Of a stretch of DNA of 64,000 nt, positions 37,197 through 48,287 are shown piece by piece. How positions within the stretch are numbered: the first letter of the stretch is position 1; each line of letters begins with the position of its first letter. The notes under the pieces were generated by a model. That model was given only the letters and a program-made list of their open reading frames with translations, made no database searches and was not told the DNA's origin. The DNA comes from Posidonia oceanica (taxonomy: Eukaryota; Streptophyta; Magnoliopsida; Alismatales; Posidoniaceae), in NCBI GenBank assembly GCA_037176725.1, contig JAZBRS010000013.1, positions 7,009,001 through 7,073,000 of the forward strand, written 5' to 3'. A program made the translations under genes and the position numbers.

Positions 37197-37661
37197 CGGG
37201 CGTCGAGGATGAACCGTGGGCAGACGGCGGACCGACGGAGGGTGGGAAGGTGATGGCTTTTGTGGAGGATTTGAGGGGGAGAGGTTGGGATTTCGGGTCG
37301 CCGAACGTGGGAAAAGGGGGAGAGGGCAGGCGGAATACTGACAATCAGGTCGCGGGTTTTTTTTTGGTTTCGTGAGGGAATACGTTAATTAATTAGGTAT
37401 GTAATTGAATACTCGCTCCAAATAATTACGTAGTTCTTGAATACATGTCACTATATATTATATTTGACAACATAAAAAAATATTATCATTATAATTAATT
37501 TTTTGTGATGGTTAATATTATTGCTGTCGGTAATTTTAATTTATACTAACAGTTTAAAATTGACTATCACAATATCTAACTTTCAGGGAGGTTGATTTTC
37601 ACAGTCACTGATGATTACCTATACTGACGACCATTTCACATTGAGTGTCAGTAAATATGGA

Positions 37662-37673
37662 TTTCTTGTAGTG
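37662..37673 (-). repeat. Right CACTA terminal inverted repeat
   Basis: TTTCTTGTAGTG, followed by TTA. It is the inverse complement of the left terminus. Confidence 0.92.
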
Positions 37674-37906
37674 TTATCTATCGTTGTCATGTCCATGTTC
37701 TTCATGCAGAAGTATTTGCTCAATCCTCGCAACAACCATTTCTGCTCTTATGAAAGGAGTCTCTCGTGTATAACAAGAGTCAATAGAATTTCTTGTATAG
37801 TTGTTATGTTGAAACCTTAGATATGAGATATATTTATATAGCACATTCTATAGTTGTGTTACAATATCTCTCAAGTACCATTTTACTTAATATGTTCTCG
37901 TAATTG

Positions 37907-39036
37907 TGTTGGCAAAATTACTTCATCTCTATTTTAATGATAACAAAACATATTTGTGTGCTAATTTTATTAATAGGTCAAGGAAGAGTTCTTATGGATT
38001 TTGGAAAAAGAAGAAGGCGAAATTAGTAAATAAGATATTTATGTAGAAGTTCAAGACAATTCAAGACAAATTGATTGAAGATTGGAGATCAAGTTTCTAA
38101 AGTAATTAAAGTGTCATGTAAATGTAACATGATGTATTCTAAGAACTTGTAATAATCTTCCAAATACTCCTATAGTGCTTTAGGAAAATAACCAAAGCCC
38201 TAAAACCAAATATTCATTAAAAACATTTAGTATATGGCTTAAACAAGGCATTTCGACATACCAAATAATTTCGATATACCAAAATCTAAGTATTTAGGGC
38301 TTTATAGTCGAGAACCAAATCGGCATACCGAACTACTTTCGGTCTATCGAATTGCTTATCTGTTGTAAATATCTTTGGTAAATCGGTCGCCCGAATAAAT
38401 TTCGGTATGCTGTTTTACTAACTGTTAGGGTAAAAATTATAGACGTTAGACACATACTTTCTACCTTTGATTCCTATATATAGGCACCCTATTTGACATA
38501 AAACATTACACACATTGTAGAGCTTCATTTGTCATCATTTTCCAAGCATTCTATTCCTATCTTGTGAGAGAAATTCTCAAGCAAGAGAGCTTCATTCATA
38601 TTCTTATTCTACCTTGCCAAAAGAGTTTGAGAGGTTATAAAAAAGAATTGAGAGTTGTAAATTTCATTTTCTAGTGTAAGTTCTTTTCCGATTGTGAGAA
38701 GAAAAGGCCGCAGTTTTTACGGAGCTTAGCGAGAGTTCGTCAAGGAGTGTAACGATGAATTCTTGACCTAGAAGAAGATCGGATTAAGAAAACTCTCAAG
38801 GGGTTCTCGAGGAGTGTACTAAGCTAGGGAGGCTGAATCACTATAAATCATTGGTGCACTTCAATTTCTCCCATCTCCTTCTTTGCATGCTTATAGTTTC
38901 ATATCCAAATCCCTCACTTTATTTCATTTACTTATATACTTGAGCATACTTGTGTTTTGTCCAATAGTTATTTTAAATTCCGTATTTTTCCTTAATTCTT
39001 TATTCATCCTCCTCTATAGAAGCCTAAAATCCTAAT
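37907..39036 (+). mobile_element. Ty1/copia 5' LTR and primer-binding site
   Basis: It starts TGTTGGCAAAATTACTTC, a start shared by many plant copia LTRs. A TATA element (TATATATAG) lies at 38475-38483. Just downstream of the presumed end, TTGTATCAGAG (39039-39049) resembles the initiator-Met-tRNA primer site with one change. The exact 3' boundary is uncertain because the partner LTR is not in the window. Confidence 0.6.
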
Positions 39037-39090
39037 AATTTGTATCAGAGTCTCGTTTATCTAGTTTTAATATTTAACCATCTTCTACAT

Positions 39091-40258
39091 ATGGCTTCAT
39101 ATTCTTGTTCATTAAACTCTAGTATTATTGATGGACAAAGTATAAATAGACTACCATTTTTTTATGGCAATAATTATAATTATTGGAAATGTAGAATGAA
39201 AATCTATATTCAATCTATTAATCTTGATTTGTGGGATATTGTTATAAACGGATATACTCCTAGTAAGAAGGATTATAAGAAATGGAATCAAAATGAGAAG
39301 AAATTAGTTACTTTAGATGCTAAGGAATTAAATACTCTATTTTGTGTTATTAGTCAAGATCAATTCAATCATGTCTCAAATTGTAGCACATCTCATGAAG
39401 CATAGCACGTTTTAGAAGTTACTCATGAAGGTACAAGTCAAATAAAAGAAACTAAAATAAATATGTTTGTTCATAAATATGAAATGTTTAAAATGCAACT
39501 ATATGAATCTATTAGTGATATATTTACAAGATTTAGTGAGATCGCGAGATCGCTAACAATTTGCAATCTCTTGGTAAAACCTATTCTCAAAGTGATTTAA
39601 TTAGAAAAGTACTTAGATCTCTTACTCCGGATTGGGAGAAGAAGACTACCGCTATCGAGAAAGCAAAGGACCTCTTTACGTATTCCTTAGAAAGCCTCAT
39701 AGGAAATCTCACTTTCTATGAAGTACAAATGAAAAAGAAGGAATTTGAAGTTGTTCCAGAGAAGAGAAGTATAGCGTTTAAAGCCTCTTTCGAGTCGAAT
39801 GGACTTGCTTTCATCACTCATAAATTCAAGGATTTTTTAAAGAAAAGAAAAGTTCAAAAGAAAGACAAGAGAGACACAAAGGACAAAAGAAGGTTCTATA
39901 AGCAACTTTGGATGATAGTGACACTTCAACCAATGAAGAAAATTCAACCGATGGTGAAGTAACTCACTCATGCTTTATGGCTACATCTAGTGAGGTATCA
40001 TCTTTAGATAATATTGAAGATTTTTCTATGGATGATTTACTTGATGCTTTTAATGAGCTTTATTTAAAATATAGATATTTGAATGGTAAATGCAAAAATA
40101 TAAATAAAAGTTTTATTGATATATCTCTTGAAAAAGAATTAATTTTAAATGAAAATGATGATTTGAAAAGTAGGAATGAAGCATTTGAAATAGAAAATAA
40201 TATTTTGAAAAATGAGTTAAACATTATGAAAGGTAAAATTGATTTCTTAGAAAATGAC
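39091..40258 (+). pseudogene. Ty1/copia gag pseudogene
   Basis: Begins ATG (MASYSCSLNSS) and contains NRLPFFYGNNYNYWKCRMKI, the copia UBN2 gag domain start. A TAG at 39403 interrupts it where the family has Trp. Near 39538-39553 an 8-base tandem duplication (GAGATCGC twice) shifts the frame. The segment LRSLTPDWEKKTTAIEKA follows in the next frame, then a Lys-rich stretch and an acidic coiled-coil C-terminal part (MDDLLDAFNELYLKY). The ORF ends abruptly at 40258 where a chromovirus LTR begins. Zinc knuckle and pol are not in the window. Confidence 0.8.
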
Positions 40259-40337
40259 TGTAACACCTGGGAATTCATTCCTTTGTAATTGTATAAATTT
40301 AATGAATTCCTGTATTTTTGGACAGGTGTTATTGGCC

Positions 40338-40465
40338 CTGTGGGCCCCACTTGTAATTGTTCATAGGCCCCACCTGTGGTTTGCTGTGGGCCCCACTTGT
40401 GGTTGTGTAGGTCCCACTTGTGTTTACTGTGGGCCCCACTTGTGGTGGTTGGTGGGACCAGGTGG
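40338..40465. repeat. GTGGGCCCCACTTGTGGTT subrepeats in the chromovirus LTR
   Basis: About six diverged 18-26 bp units containing the palindrome GGGCCC followed by ACTTGT. The same block occurs in the minus LTR at 47020-47195. Confidence 0.8.
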
Positions 40466-41039
40466 AGGTTTGGTCCCTGTTCTTATTCTTTTTACATTCT
40501 AATCTCTATCTTTTCTATTCATGTCATTTCCTAATTCTTCGGGGGGTGTCATGCAATTTACACAGTATCTTATTGTACTTGGGCCTGCGTGACACTGTGC
40601 ATATATGTTTTCGTTCGCAACAGGATTTGCAGACGATGTCGGTTGGTGAGAGTACGATATCCAGAATTTAAGGAGAAAAGCAGACACTGTGCGTCTTTTC
40701 TTCGATCTTAAATTCCCATAGTTTTCCTTCACACCTCACCATCCTTCTTCTCTCTTTCTCTCTCTCACCACACTTCTCTCCCCCCATCCCTGTTCATTTA
40801 TTTTTCTTTCTTTCCCACCTCATCAACCAAAAACATTCCTCCCCCTCTCATGTTCCCCTCCTTCTTCCTCCACCCCACCCATCCCTCTGCAGACCTCCCC
40901 CTCCCCTTCTCGTCTCACCATCCTTCTCCCCTCCACCTCCTCTCTTCCCCTCTCTCCTCTCCTCCCCTCTCTACCCCTTCCCTGCTCACTTTCCCCCTTC
41001 CATTCGGTCCTTTCTCTCTCCACCCATTCCTCACCTCCC

Positions 41040-44000
41040 TAGACATGTAAAACGGATTGGTCCGGTCCTGGGCTGCATTTAGGCCCAGCCTAGTCCGGCC
41101 CACCAAAATCGTGGGCTGGTCAGGCTAGGCCAGTCCAAGCTCGGGCCCAGCATTTCGGCTTGACTAGGTTCGCTAAGTGGACCAAGTGGGCCTGCTAGAA
41201 TATGCATGGGTTGGGCCGGATTGGTCCGAAAAAAATGAAAAAAAAAGATACGTTGGCAACGGCTCATTTGTTAGCCGTTGCCAACGACCGTTAACGGGAG
41301 GAAAAATGACTCTTTTTTTCTTTTCTTTTTTTTTCTTTTTTATTCTCTTATCTTCTCTTATCTTCATTTTCTTATAAATATCCTATCATACCTTCATATT
41401 CTTTCACACAACTTACTCTTCTCTCTTATTACAACACTCATAATCCTCCCACTCTCATAATTCTCCCACTCTCATAATTCCCCCAAGTCGCCAATTCTCC
41501 CACATTCCGGACTCCGGTCTCCCGTTTGCTGATCTGCTCAATTGTTCTCTGGCTCTACTACTACTGCTACTCTGTTGATCTTCTGAGCTATAAAAATTCT
41601 CTACTTCTAACCCCTCCAATTTCTCTACTTCTACTCCCTCCATTTTTGAGTTTTGGGACTTTTAGGTTAAGGATTTCTGGTTTCATACATTAGTTATTAC
41701 ATCTGTTTTTCTTTACTGTTAAATTCTCTAGTCATAATTTTCATTTGTTTTTTCATACTTAGATATTTATAATGGAAAACATAGGAAGCCATGATTATAT
41801 CCCAACCCAGGAGTCAGACCAGCCTCAACATCAAGACACCCCTACACAATCCATTGGCTCAAAAAAAATCTAGGAAACAGAGTTCATGGGTTTGGGAACA
41901 TGTTACCATACACCTTACAGATGAAAGTAGATGTTATTATAATTATTATGGTTCGGGATATACTTGTCCTAGGGGTGGGGGTGTAGGTCACATACCTAGG
42001 CATTTACAAAAATGTATAACTGCACACAGTAAAGAAGAAAATACAGATTTAAGACAATCAAAATTACACATAGGTTCAGGTGGTTTAGTAAATTAGAAAT
42101 TTAATGCAGAAGAAACAAAAGAACGTTTAACAAAATATATAGTACAAGATGAACAACCATTTTCATTATCAGAAAATAAAAAATTTGAATCTTGTGTACA
42201 AGATTGTCTTAATCCACAATTTAAAAGTCATTCTAGAAACACTATAAAAAATATTATTCATAAAACATTTAAAAAAGATAAACAAAATATAATAAGAATA
42301 TTTTTTAGTTTATTATGTAAAGTATCATTAACTTGTGACGTTTGAATTGGTCCTAATAATTTTCCATATTTATGTTTAACTGCACATTGGATAGACATAG
42401 AGTGGACCTTACAAAAAAAATTAATAGCTTTTAGAGTATTTGATCATCCACATACTGGTAAGGCTGTAGCTAATATGTTAGAAGAAATTACTAAAGAATT
42501 TTACTTATATTATAAAATTAATATAATATCTTTTGATAATACTTCTAATAATAATGTTGCCATAGATTTATTAAAAGAAATCTAAAACCCATATTAAATG
42601 GTGAAATCTTTCATTGTAGGTGTTGTTGCCACATATTAAATTTAATTATACAAGATGGTATATATTGCATTAGACCTTATATAGAAAGTATAAGAATAGC
42701 TATTTTATTTATTCAAACATCACCTAAAAGATATTAAGAATTTAGACATTTATGTTCAGAAAATGGTTTAAGATCTAAAAAATTTAAATTAGATGATCAA
42801 CATAGATGGAACTCAACCTATGATATGTTAAGTTCAAGTTTACCTTATAGCCATTTAATTACAGCATTTTATAATGCAGAATCTAATTATATGTTAAATG
42901 ATGAAGATTGGCAAAATTCTCAAATAATTCATACTTTTTTAGAACATTTTTATAATGCTACTAAACAATTATCTGGTCAATATTATCCTACTAGTAATCT
43001 AGTTTTAATTAATTTATTTAATATTACAAATATTTTTCAGTAATATAGAGAAGTGCCAAGTTTTGTAAACATTATTCAAGTAATGCAACATAAATATAAT
43101 AGTTATTGGGATGATCCTCCAATGTGGGCATGTTTAGCAATAATTATGAATCCTAGGCATAGACTTGTTAATTGTATGGTACTTATACATGATATTTTTA
43201 GTAACATGAATAAAAATAACTTAATAAAAGAATTTAATAATAAAATTAAGAATACTTTGTATACATTATTTGAAGAATATGTTAAAATTTGTGGTGAAGG
43301 TAGTTCTAGTGCACCTAGATCTAGTACTGTAGGACCACATAGTAGTAGCAGTACTGGTAGTTCATTTTAGAGTATATTAAATAAGAAAAAGGAAAAATAT
43401 ATAAAATCATCAACAAATAATGAATTAGAAAATTATTTAGAATGTCAATTTGCATTTAATGAATCTGAATTAAATAACTTAGATATATTAAAGTGGTGGT
43501 CTAATACAGCAATTAGGTTTTCTATAGTTTCTAGAATGGCTAAAGATTTACTAATGATTCCGGCGTCTACTGTGACGTCGGAGTCTGCATTTTCTACAGG
43601 TAAAAGAGTTTTAAGTGATAGAAGATGTAGATTATTAGAAAAGTCTGTAAAAGCCTCTGTGTGTTTGAAGGACTAGTACGATGCGGTTGATCGTCTTTAA
43701 GGACTGAATTTATACAGTGATACTGAAGACGACGAGACGGCATCAACTTCAACGGGCACGGGGACCGAAACGGACTCCACACATGATTAAGAACTTAAGA
43801 TGTAATTTTTTAAATATTTATGTAAAAAAATTGTAAAGAGATGTAAAATTTTAAATATCAATATCAATATTTCAATTTTTTTATGTAAAATTTTCAATTT
43901 TTTTATGTAAAATTTTATATATCAATATCAAGCATTTATCTTATGTAATTTTCAATTTTTTTATGTATATATCAATATTTAATAAAAAAAATTAAAATTT

Positions 44001-44202
44001 TAAATTTATATTTATTTTTTAAAAAATGGACCGAACGGATCGGCCCGATCCAACGTGGGCCGTGGGCCGTGTCGGGCCAGTCAAATGTTTAACTCGACCC
44101 GGCCTAGTCTGGCAGGTGGGCCGGCCCAGCCCGAACTAAGCTCGGTCGAGCCTGACAAAAATCGGGCCAGGCTGGGCCGACCCGACTTGGTTTACATGTC
44201 TA
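41040..44202 (+). mobile_element. hAT transposon with perfect 8-bp target duplication
   Basis: The ends are TAGACATGTAAA (41040-41051) and the inverse complement TTTACATGTCTA (44191-44202). CACCTCCC flanks both sides (41032-41039 and 44203-44210), the 8-bp duplication expected for hAT. Subterminal regions are dense in GGCCCA/TGGGCC and CCGGCCC words in both orientations. A degraded transposase occupies 41772-43680. The perfect duplication indicates a younger insertion than its host LTR. Confidence 0.93.
41772..43680 (+). pseudogene. hAT transposase pseudogene
   Basis: The first ATG (41772) starts MENIGSHDYIPTQESDQP. After a frame change, a BED zinc finger lies near 41885-42030 (SWVWEHVTIH...GHIPRHLQKC). 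Catalytic-core segments follow (FPYLCLTAHWIDIEWTL; ISFDNTSNNNVAIDLLKE). 42785-43370 has the DQHRWNSTYDML motif and the DUF4413-like domain. The C-terminal dimerisation domain is at 43440-43675 (LDILKWWSNTAIRF, IPASTVTSESAFSTGKRVL). At least six stops or frame changes break it, so it cannot make an active enzyme. Domain order and length match a full hAT transposase. Confidence 0.88.
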
Positions 44203-44584
44203 CACCTCCCCTTCCCTGTATCCCTCTCCCTCCCCCAATCTCACCTCCCCACCCATCCTCCTCCTCATCTTCCATCTCCTCCTCCTCGTTCCCCTCTCCT
44301 CCTCCCTTCCCCCCTTCTCTTTCCCTATTTGTGGGGTTCGGCGGTGGCCATTGGTGGCGGCGCGCGGCGGCTTGCGACGGACTCCGGCCTTCGTCCTAGT
44401 GGAGTGGCGGGTTCGAATGCGGCGCATGGAACTCGGATTCGATGGTGGATCATCGGAGTCGGCGACGAATCGTCGGAAAATAGTAGGTTTCCTCACTGTT
44501 CGACGTACACATTCTGCCTCCCTTGCTCCATTTCACCTATAAATTGTGGAATTATGTTCCTTTCTATGAATTACATGCTGTGGT

Positions 44585-47270
44585 TGTAACGACCCGAGTC
44601 GCTACCAACACATTCCAAAAAGTCCAACAAATTAAAACTTAATTAATTACAACAATTACAATAAACTATGGGCTAAACAACAAGAATATGTGCCAGGAAC
44701 CTCCGACTATATGTACTATGATTCGAAACCAGCTAACCATCTGCATCTACAACTAAAAATATAATGAAACACACGTGAGTGATTAGAAATTGTCACCCAG
44801 CACACACCCCGTAAAAATCACAAAAAAAGGGCTTAAAACCACAATACGGCGTAAAACCGGTCAAAATCCCAAATCCGAGCCCACACAATAATTTTATAAT
44901 AATAAAACACATTTCCCAAAGTCTAATAAGCTAAACCGGGAAAACAGATGCAAAACAAATCTCTTTAATTCAAAGCGGGGCCCACCAGTCCAAAACTCCT
45001 CAAAGCGGGGCCCACTGGCCCAAAACTCAATAGAAAGCTTAATGCCACAAAACAGGCAAAGCTCGAGGCCCAATATGGCCCAAACAAACCAAGCGTGGTC
45101 CAACACAGACATAAAAAGAAAACCAACTAGTTGTGTTGCCTAGTGCCCAGGCAACCGACTTGGCTTCAAGCAGTAGTTAGGGACTCACCCCTGTAACTCA
45201 CTGCACTGCCACGGACACCCGCCCTATGGGGGAACGTGCCCGTCATAGCATTTCACACCAGAAACGCTTCAAAAAGCAATTCCCAACTGGCAAAGCAGTC
45301 CCCACTCGGGACAAACCACAGGGCACGCAACAATTGACGTCCACAAGCTCAGTGCTCCGAACCACTAGAGGCTCCTCACCCCTAGACTCAGGCAGCACCC
45401 AAACAAGAAGACGAGTCTCGTTGTCTGTAGCGGCTAAGGTATCATGCACAGCTACGTAGGATTATCGTACCTCTCGAGTCTGCTGCCACGATACCGCTAG
45501 TTACAGACAACACCCCGACCCCCAAACCTCAGTTCGGTGAAGTGTGTGATATAACAAGAACACCGTCGCGCCCCCGGGTTTAGACCACACAACTCCCAGA
45601 CCTCGGCCCGCAAAAAATCTCGGCAAAACTATTTTCCAAACACTTCCATGTTTTCTTCAAAAATCTCTTTAAAAATATTTTCCTAAATTACCAAAAATCA
45701 CATCTAAAATCTCTGAATAAGGCACAACACATTCACATGTATCAGCAAGATCAAAAATAATTAAAGTCTTAATTAAACACACCCCTTAAATGGGGCCTGA
45801 GAAAAATCTCAAGCTCTGATTCGAAGCACCGGTCAAAAACGGCGTGCCAAAACAGGGACTGACAGAAAAATACCCCATTTGTGTTTAAAACTAAAACTTC
45901 CTGTCCAACTACTAAAAATAGCATATAATATACCGAAACGACTAGAATTCAGTAAGGAACGCAACTATACCATAAACATGTCATTCCAAGATCCATAGCT
46001 CATAGAAAACACAAAAAACTACAGCATATGCATAATTCCAATAGAAGTTAAATAATTCACTCAAAAATTTATATAAATCTCTAAAAATTATCAAGCCACT
46101 TCCATAGCATTAATTCATGGCAATGAACATGATTCTACAATTTCTAGGTGAAATGGAGCAAGGAGGCGGAATGTGTACATTGAACAGTGATGAACCCACT
46201 ATTCTCCGACGATCCACTCGAATCCGAGCTTTGCGCGCCGCACTTGAGTCTGCCACTCTACCGAGACGAAGGCCGGAGTCTGCCACGCCGGCGCCGCGCC
46301 ACTGCCGCATGTCGCCACCAGTGGCCATCGCCGAACCCAACCAAAAAAAAGGGAAAGAGAGGGGGAAAGGGGGGAGGAGGAGGAGGAGGAGGAGGAGGGG
46401 AAGGGAGAAGAGAGGGGGAGAGAGGAGGTGGATGCAGGGAAATGGGGGAGGAGGAAATAGGTGGAGAGAGAGGGGGGCCGAGTGGGAGGGGGAAGAGAGC
46501 AGGGGAGGGGGAGAGAGGGAGGAGGAAGGAGGAGATGGGGAGGAGGGGAGAGAGGGGGAGAGAGGAGGGGGAAGGAGGGGGAGATGGGTGGTGAGGGTGG
46601 GATGGAGGAGGAAGGAGGGAAACAGGGGAGGGGGGTGATGGAATTTTTGGTTGACGAGGGAAGGGAAAAAAAATAAGGGAATAGTGAATGGGGGGGGGGA
46701 GGTGAGAGAGAGAGAGTGGAAAGGGAGAGAAAGAAGAAGGAAGAGGTGGGTGAAGTGCGGAGGAAAACCATAAGAATTTAAAATCGAGGAAAAGACACAC
46801 AGTGTCTGCTTTTCTCCGTAAAATCTGGATCTCGCGTCCTCACCAATCGACATCGTTCACGAATCCTGTTGCGAACGAAACACATGTGCATAGTGTCATG
46901 TGGGCCCAAGTACAGTAAAATACTGGGTAAATTGCATGATACCCCCCGAAGAATTAGGAAATGGCACGAATACAAAAGATAGGGACCAAAAAGCAAAAAC
47001 AATAAGAATAGGGACCGAACCTCCACCTGGTCCCACCAACCACCACAAGTGGGGCCCACGATAACACAAGTAAGGCCCACAACAAACCATAAGTGGGACC
47101 CACACAAGCACAAGTAGGATCCACAGCAAACACAGGTGGGACCTACATAACCACAAGTAGGTCCACATATAATTACAAGTGGGGCCCACGAGGCCAATAA
47201 CACCCGTTCACAAATATAATAATTCATTAAATTTATACAATTACAAGGAAATGAATTCCCAGGTGTTACA
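44585..47270 (-). mobile_element. Chromovirus 3' LTR, minus orientation (2686 bp)
   Basis: On the minus strand it starts TGTAACACC (47270) and ends GGTCGTTACA (44585), giving TGTAAC...GTTACA termini. It follows the integrase/chromodomain ORF and the GGGGGTGAAATCC-type purine-rich tract just upstream (47280-47310), so it is the 3' LTR. It contains the GGGCCC subrepeats and a CT-rich low-complexity region (46350-46720) that produces long spurious ORFs on both strands. Its terminus abuts the interrupted plus-oriented LTR. Confidence 0.82.
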
Positions 47271-47302
47271 GCGTAAACACCTTAAAAAAGGATTTCACCC
47301 CC

Positions 47303-48260
47303 GAAATTAACAGTAGGCGAAAAGATGCGGGTATCGAGCAAGGATGTCATCCTCGCGCTCCCAAGTGGCCTCCTCAGCTCCATGATGCTACCATCGCATG
47401 AGAACTAGCGGAATCACCTTGTTCCGCAACACCTATTCTCTTTATTCAATTATCTGAACAACATCCTCAACATAGGAAAGATCTTCCTGGAGCACTTCTA
47501 GCTGAATAGGGATTACATGTGACACATCAGCCAGACACTTCCTCAACATGGAGACGTGGAAAACGTCATGCACTGCTGACAGCTCTGGTGGTAGGGCCAG
47601 TTTATATGCCACCTCACCAACCCTCTTCGTGATCTGGTAGGGACCAATGTAGCGGGGACTCAGCTTTCCACGCCTGCCAAACCTCATCACGCTATTGGTT
47701 GATGAAACCTTCAGGAATACATGGTCTCCCACTAGGAACTCCAGCGGTCTCCGCCTCCGATCGGTATAGCGCTTCTACCGATTCTGTGCAGTCACAAGCC
47801 TTCTACGGATGAAGTCCACCTTGTCCGCATATTGCTGCACAATCTCAGGATGAAGAAGCTGCTGCTCTCCTACCTCACTCCAGCAAACTGGTGATCTGCA
47901 GGGCCTACCATACATAGCCTTGTATGGTGCCATCCCGATGCTAGCGTGGTAGATGTTGTATGCAAACTCAACCAACGGCAGATGGTCCTCCCAACTTCCT
48001 TGCAAGACAAGCTCTCAGCATGTCCTCTAGTGTCTGAATGGTTCTCTCTGTCTGGCCATCCGATTGGGGGTGGAATGTTGTATTGAAGTTGAGTACCGTG
48101 CCAAAAGCCTCCTGTAGAGTCCTCCAGAACCTTGAGGTAAACCGTGTGTCTCTGTCAGCATTCCACCCCGTATACGCCGAAAGAGAACTTCAGTACAACA
48201 GTCCACCTCCAATTGGATGGCCAGACAGAGAGGACCATTCAGATGCTAGAGGACATGCTG
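47303..48260 (-). pseudogene. Ty3/gypsy chromovirus integrase and chromodomain remnant
   Basis: Minus-strand segments: an integrase core end (GQTERTIQ...LEDML near 48080-48020), the following region with [11 protein letters not shown] and SIGMAPYKAMYGRPCRSP (48005-47775), the GPY/F module (RRGKLSPRYIGPYQITKRVG, 47732-47442) and a decayed chromodomain (TWEREDD, about 47350). The order and the LTR junction fit the Tekay/Del lineage. Frame changes near 48015 and 47740 and stops in the chromodomain show it is inactive. Reverse transcriptase, RNase H and protease are absent. Upstream of 48110 the sequence passes into an inverted copy of itself. Confidence 0.82.
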
Positions 48261-48287
48261 AGAGCTTGTGCCATTGACTTGCAAGGA
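48003..48287. repeat. Inverted duplication of integrase sequence
   Basis: The stretch around 48003-48085 (read minus) and 48195-48280 (read plus) are inverted copies. Both encode the GQTERTIQ...LEDMLRAC segment, sharing TCTGGCCATCC-, CTAGAGGACATGC- and GAGAGCTTG-type blocks, with about 100 bases between arms. The plus copy ends exactly where the 51-bp array begins. Confidence 0.75.

Larger units (their letters stand above)
27987..37673. mobile_element. Complete CACTA (En/Spm) transposon carrying host gene fragments (Pack-CACTA)
   Basis: The left end is CACTACAAGAAA (27987-27998). The right end is the inverse complement TTTCTTGTAGTG (37662-37673). The flanking triplet TTA occurs on both sides (27984-27986 and 37674-37676), the 3-bp target duplication of CACTA elements. 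Subterminal regions on both sides repeat short TGACAG/TGACGG/GTCAGT-like words in both orientations. The 9,687-bp interior holds, all on the minus strand, a GC-rich exon, an unidentified 30-codon exon, a defective TnpA-like gene, HIR exons and NERD1 exons, plus a nested element. I see no TNP2/DDE transposase, so it would depend on another element to move. Confidence 0.9.
40259..44584 (+). mobile_element. Chromovirus LTR, plus orientation, interrupted by a hAT element and truncated
   Basis: Begins TGTAACACCTGGGAATTC, the same start as the minus-strand LTR at 44585-47270. 40259-41039 plus 44203-44584 align with the first 1.16 kb of that LTR in inverse orientation. It then ends at the minus LTR's terminus. 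It includes a GGGCCCCACTTGTGGTT subrepeat block and a CT-rich block. It inserted into the copia gag and was later split by a hAT element (41040-44202). Confidence 0.8.

Noticed and set aside
46110..46853. Long ORFs on both strands
   Set aside because: They cover the GGA/TCC low-complexity block of the chromovirus LTR. Composition alone keeps the frames open.
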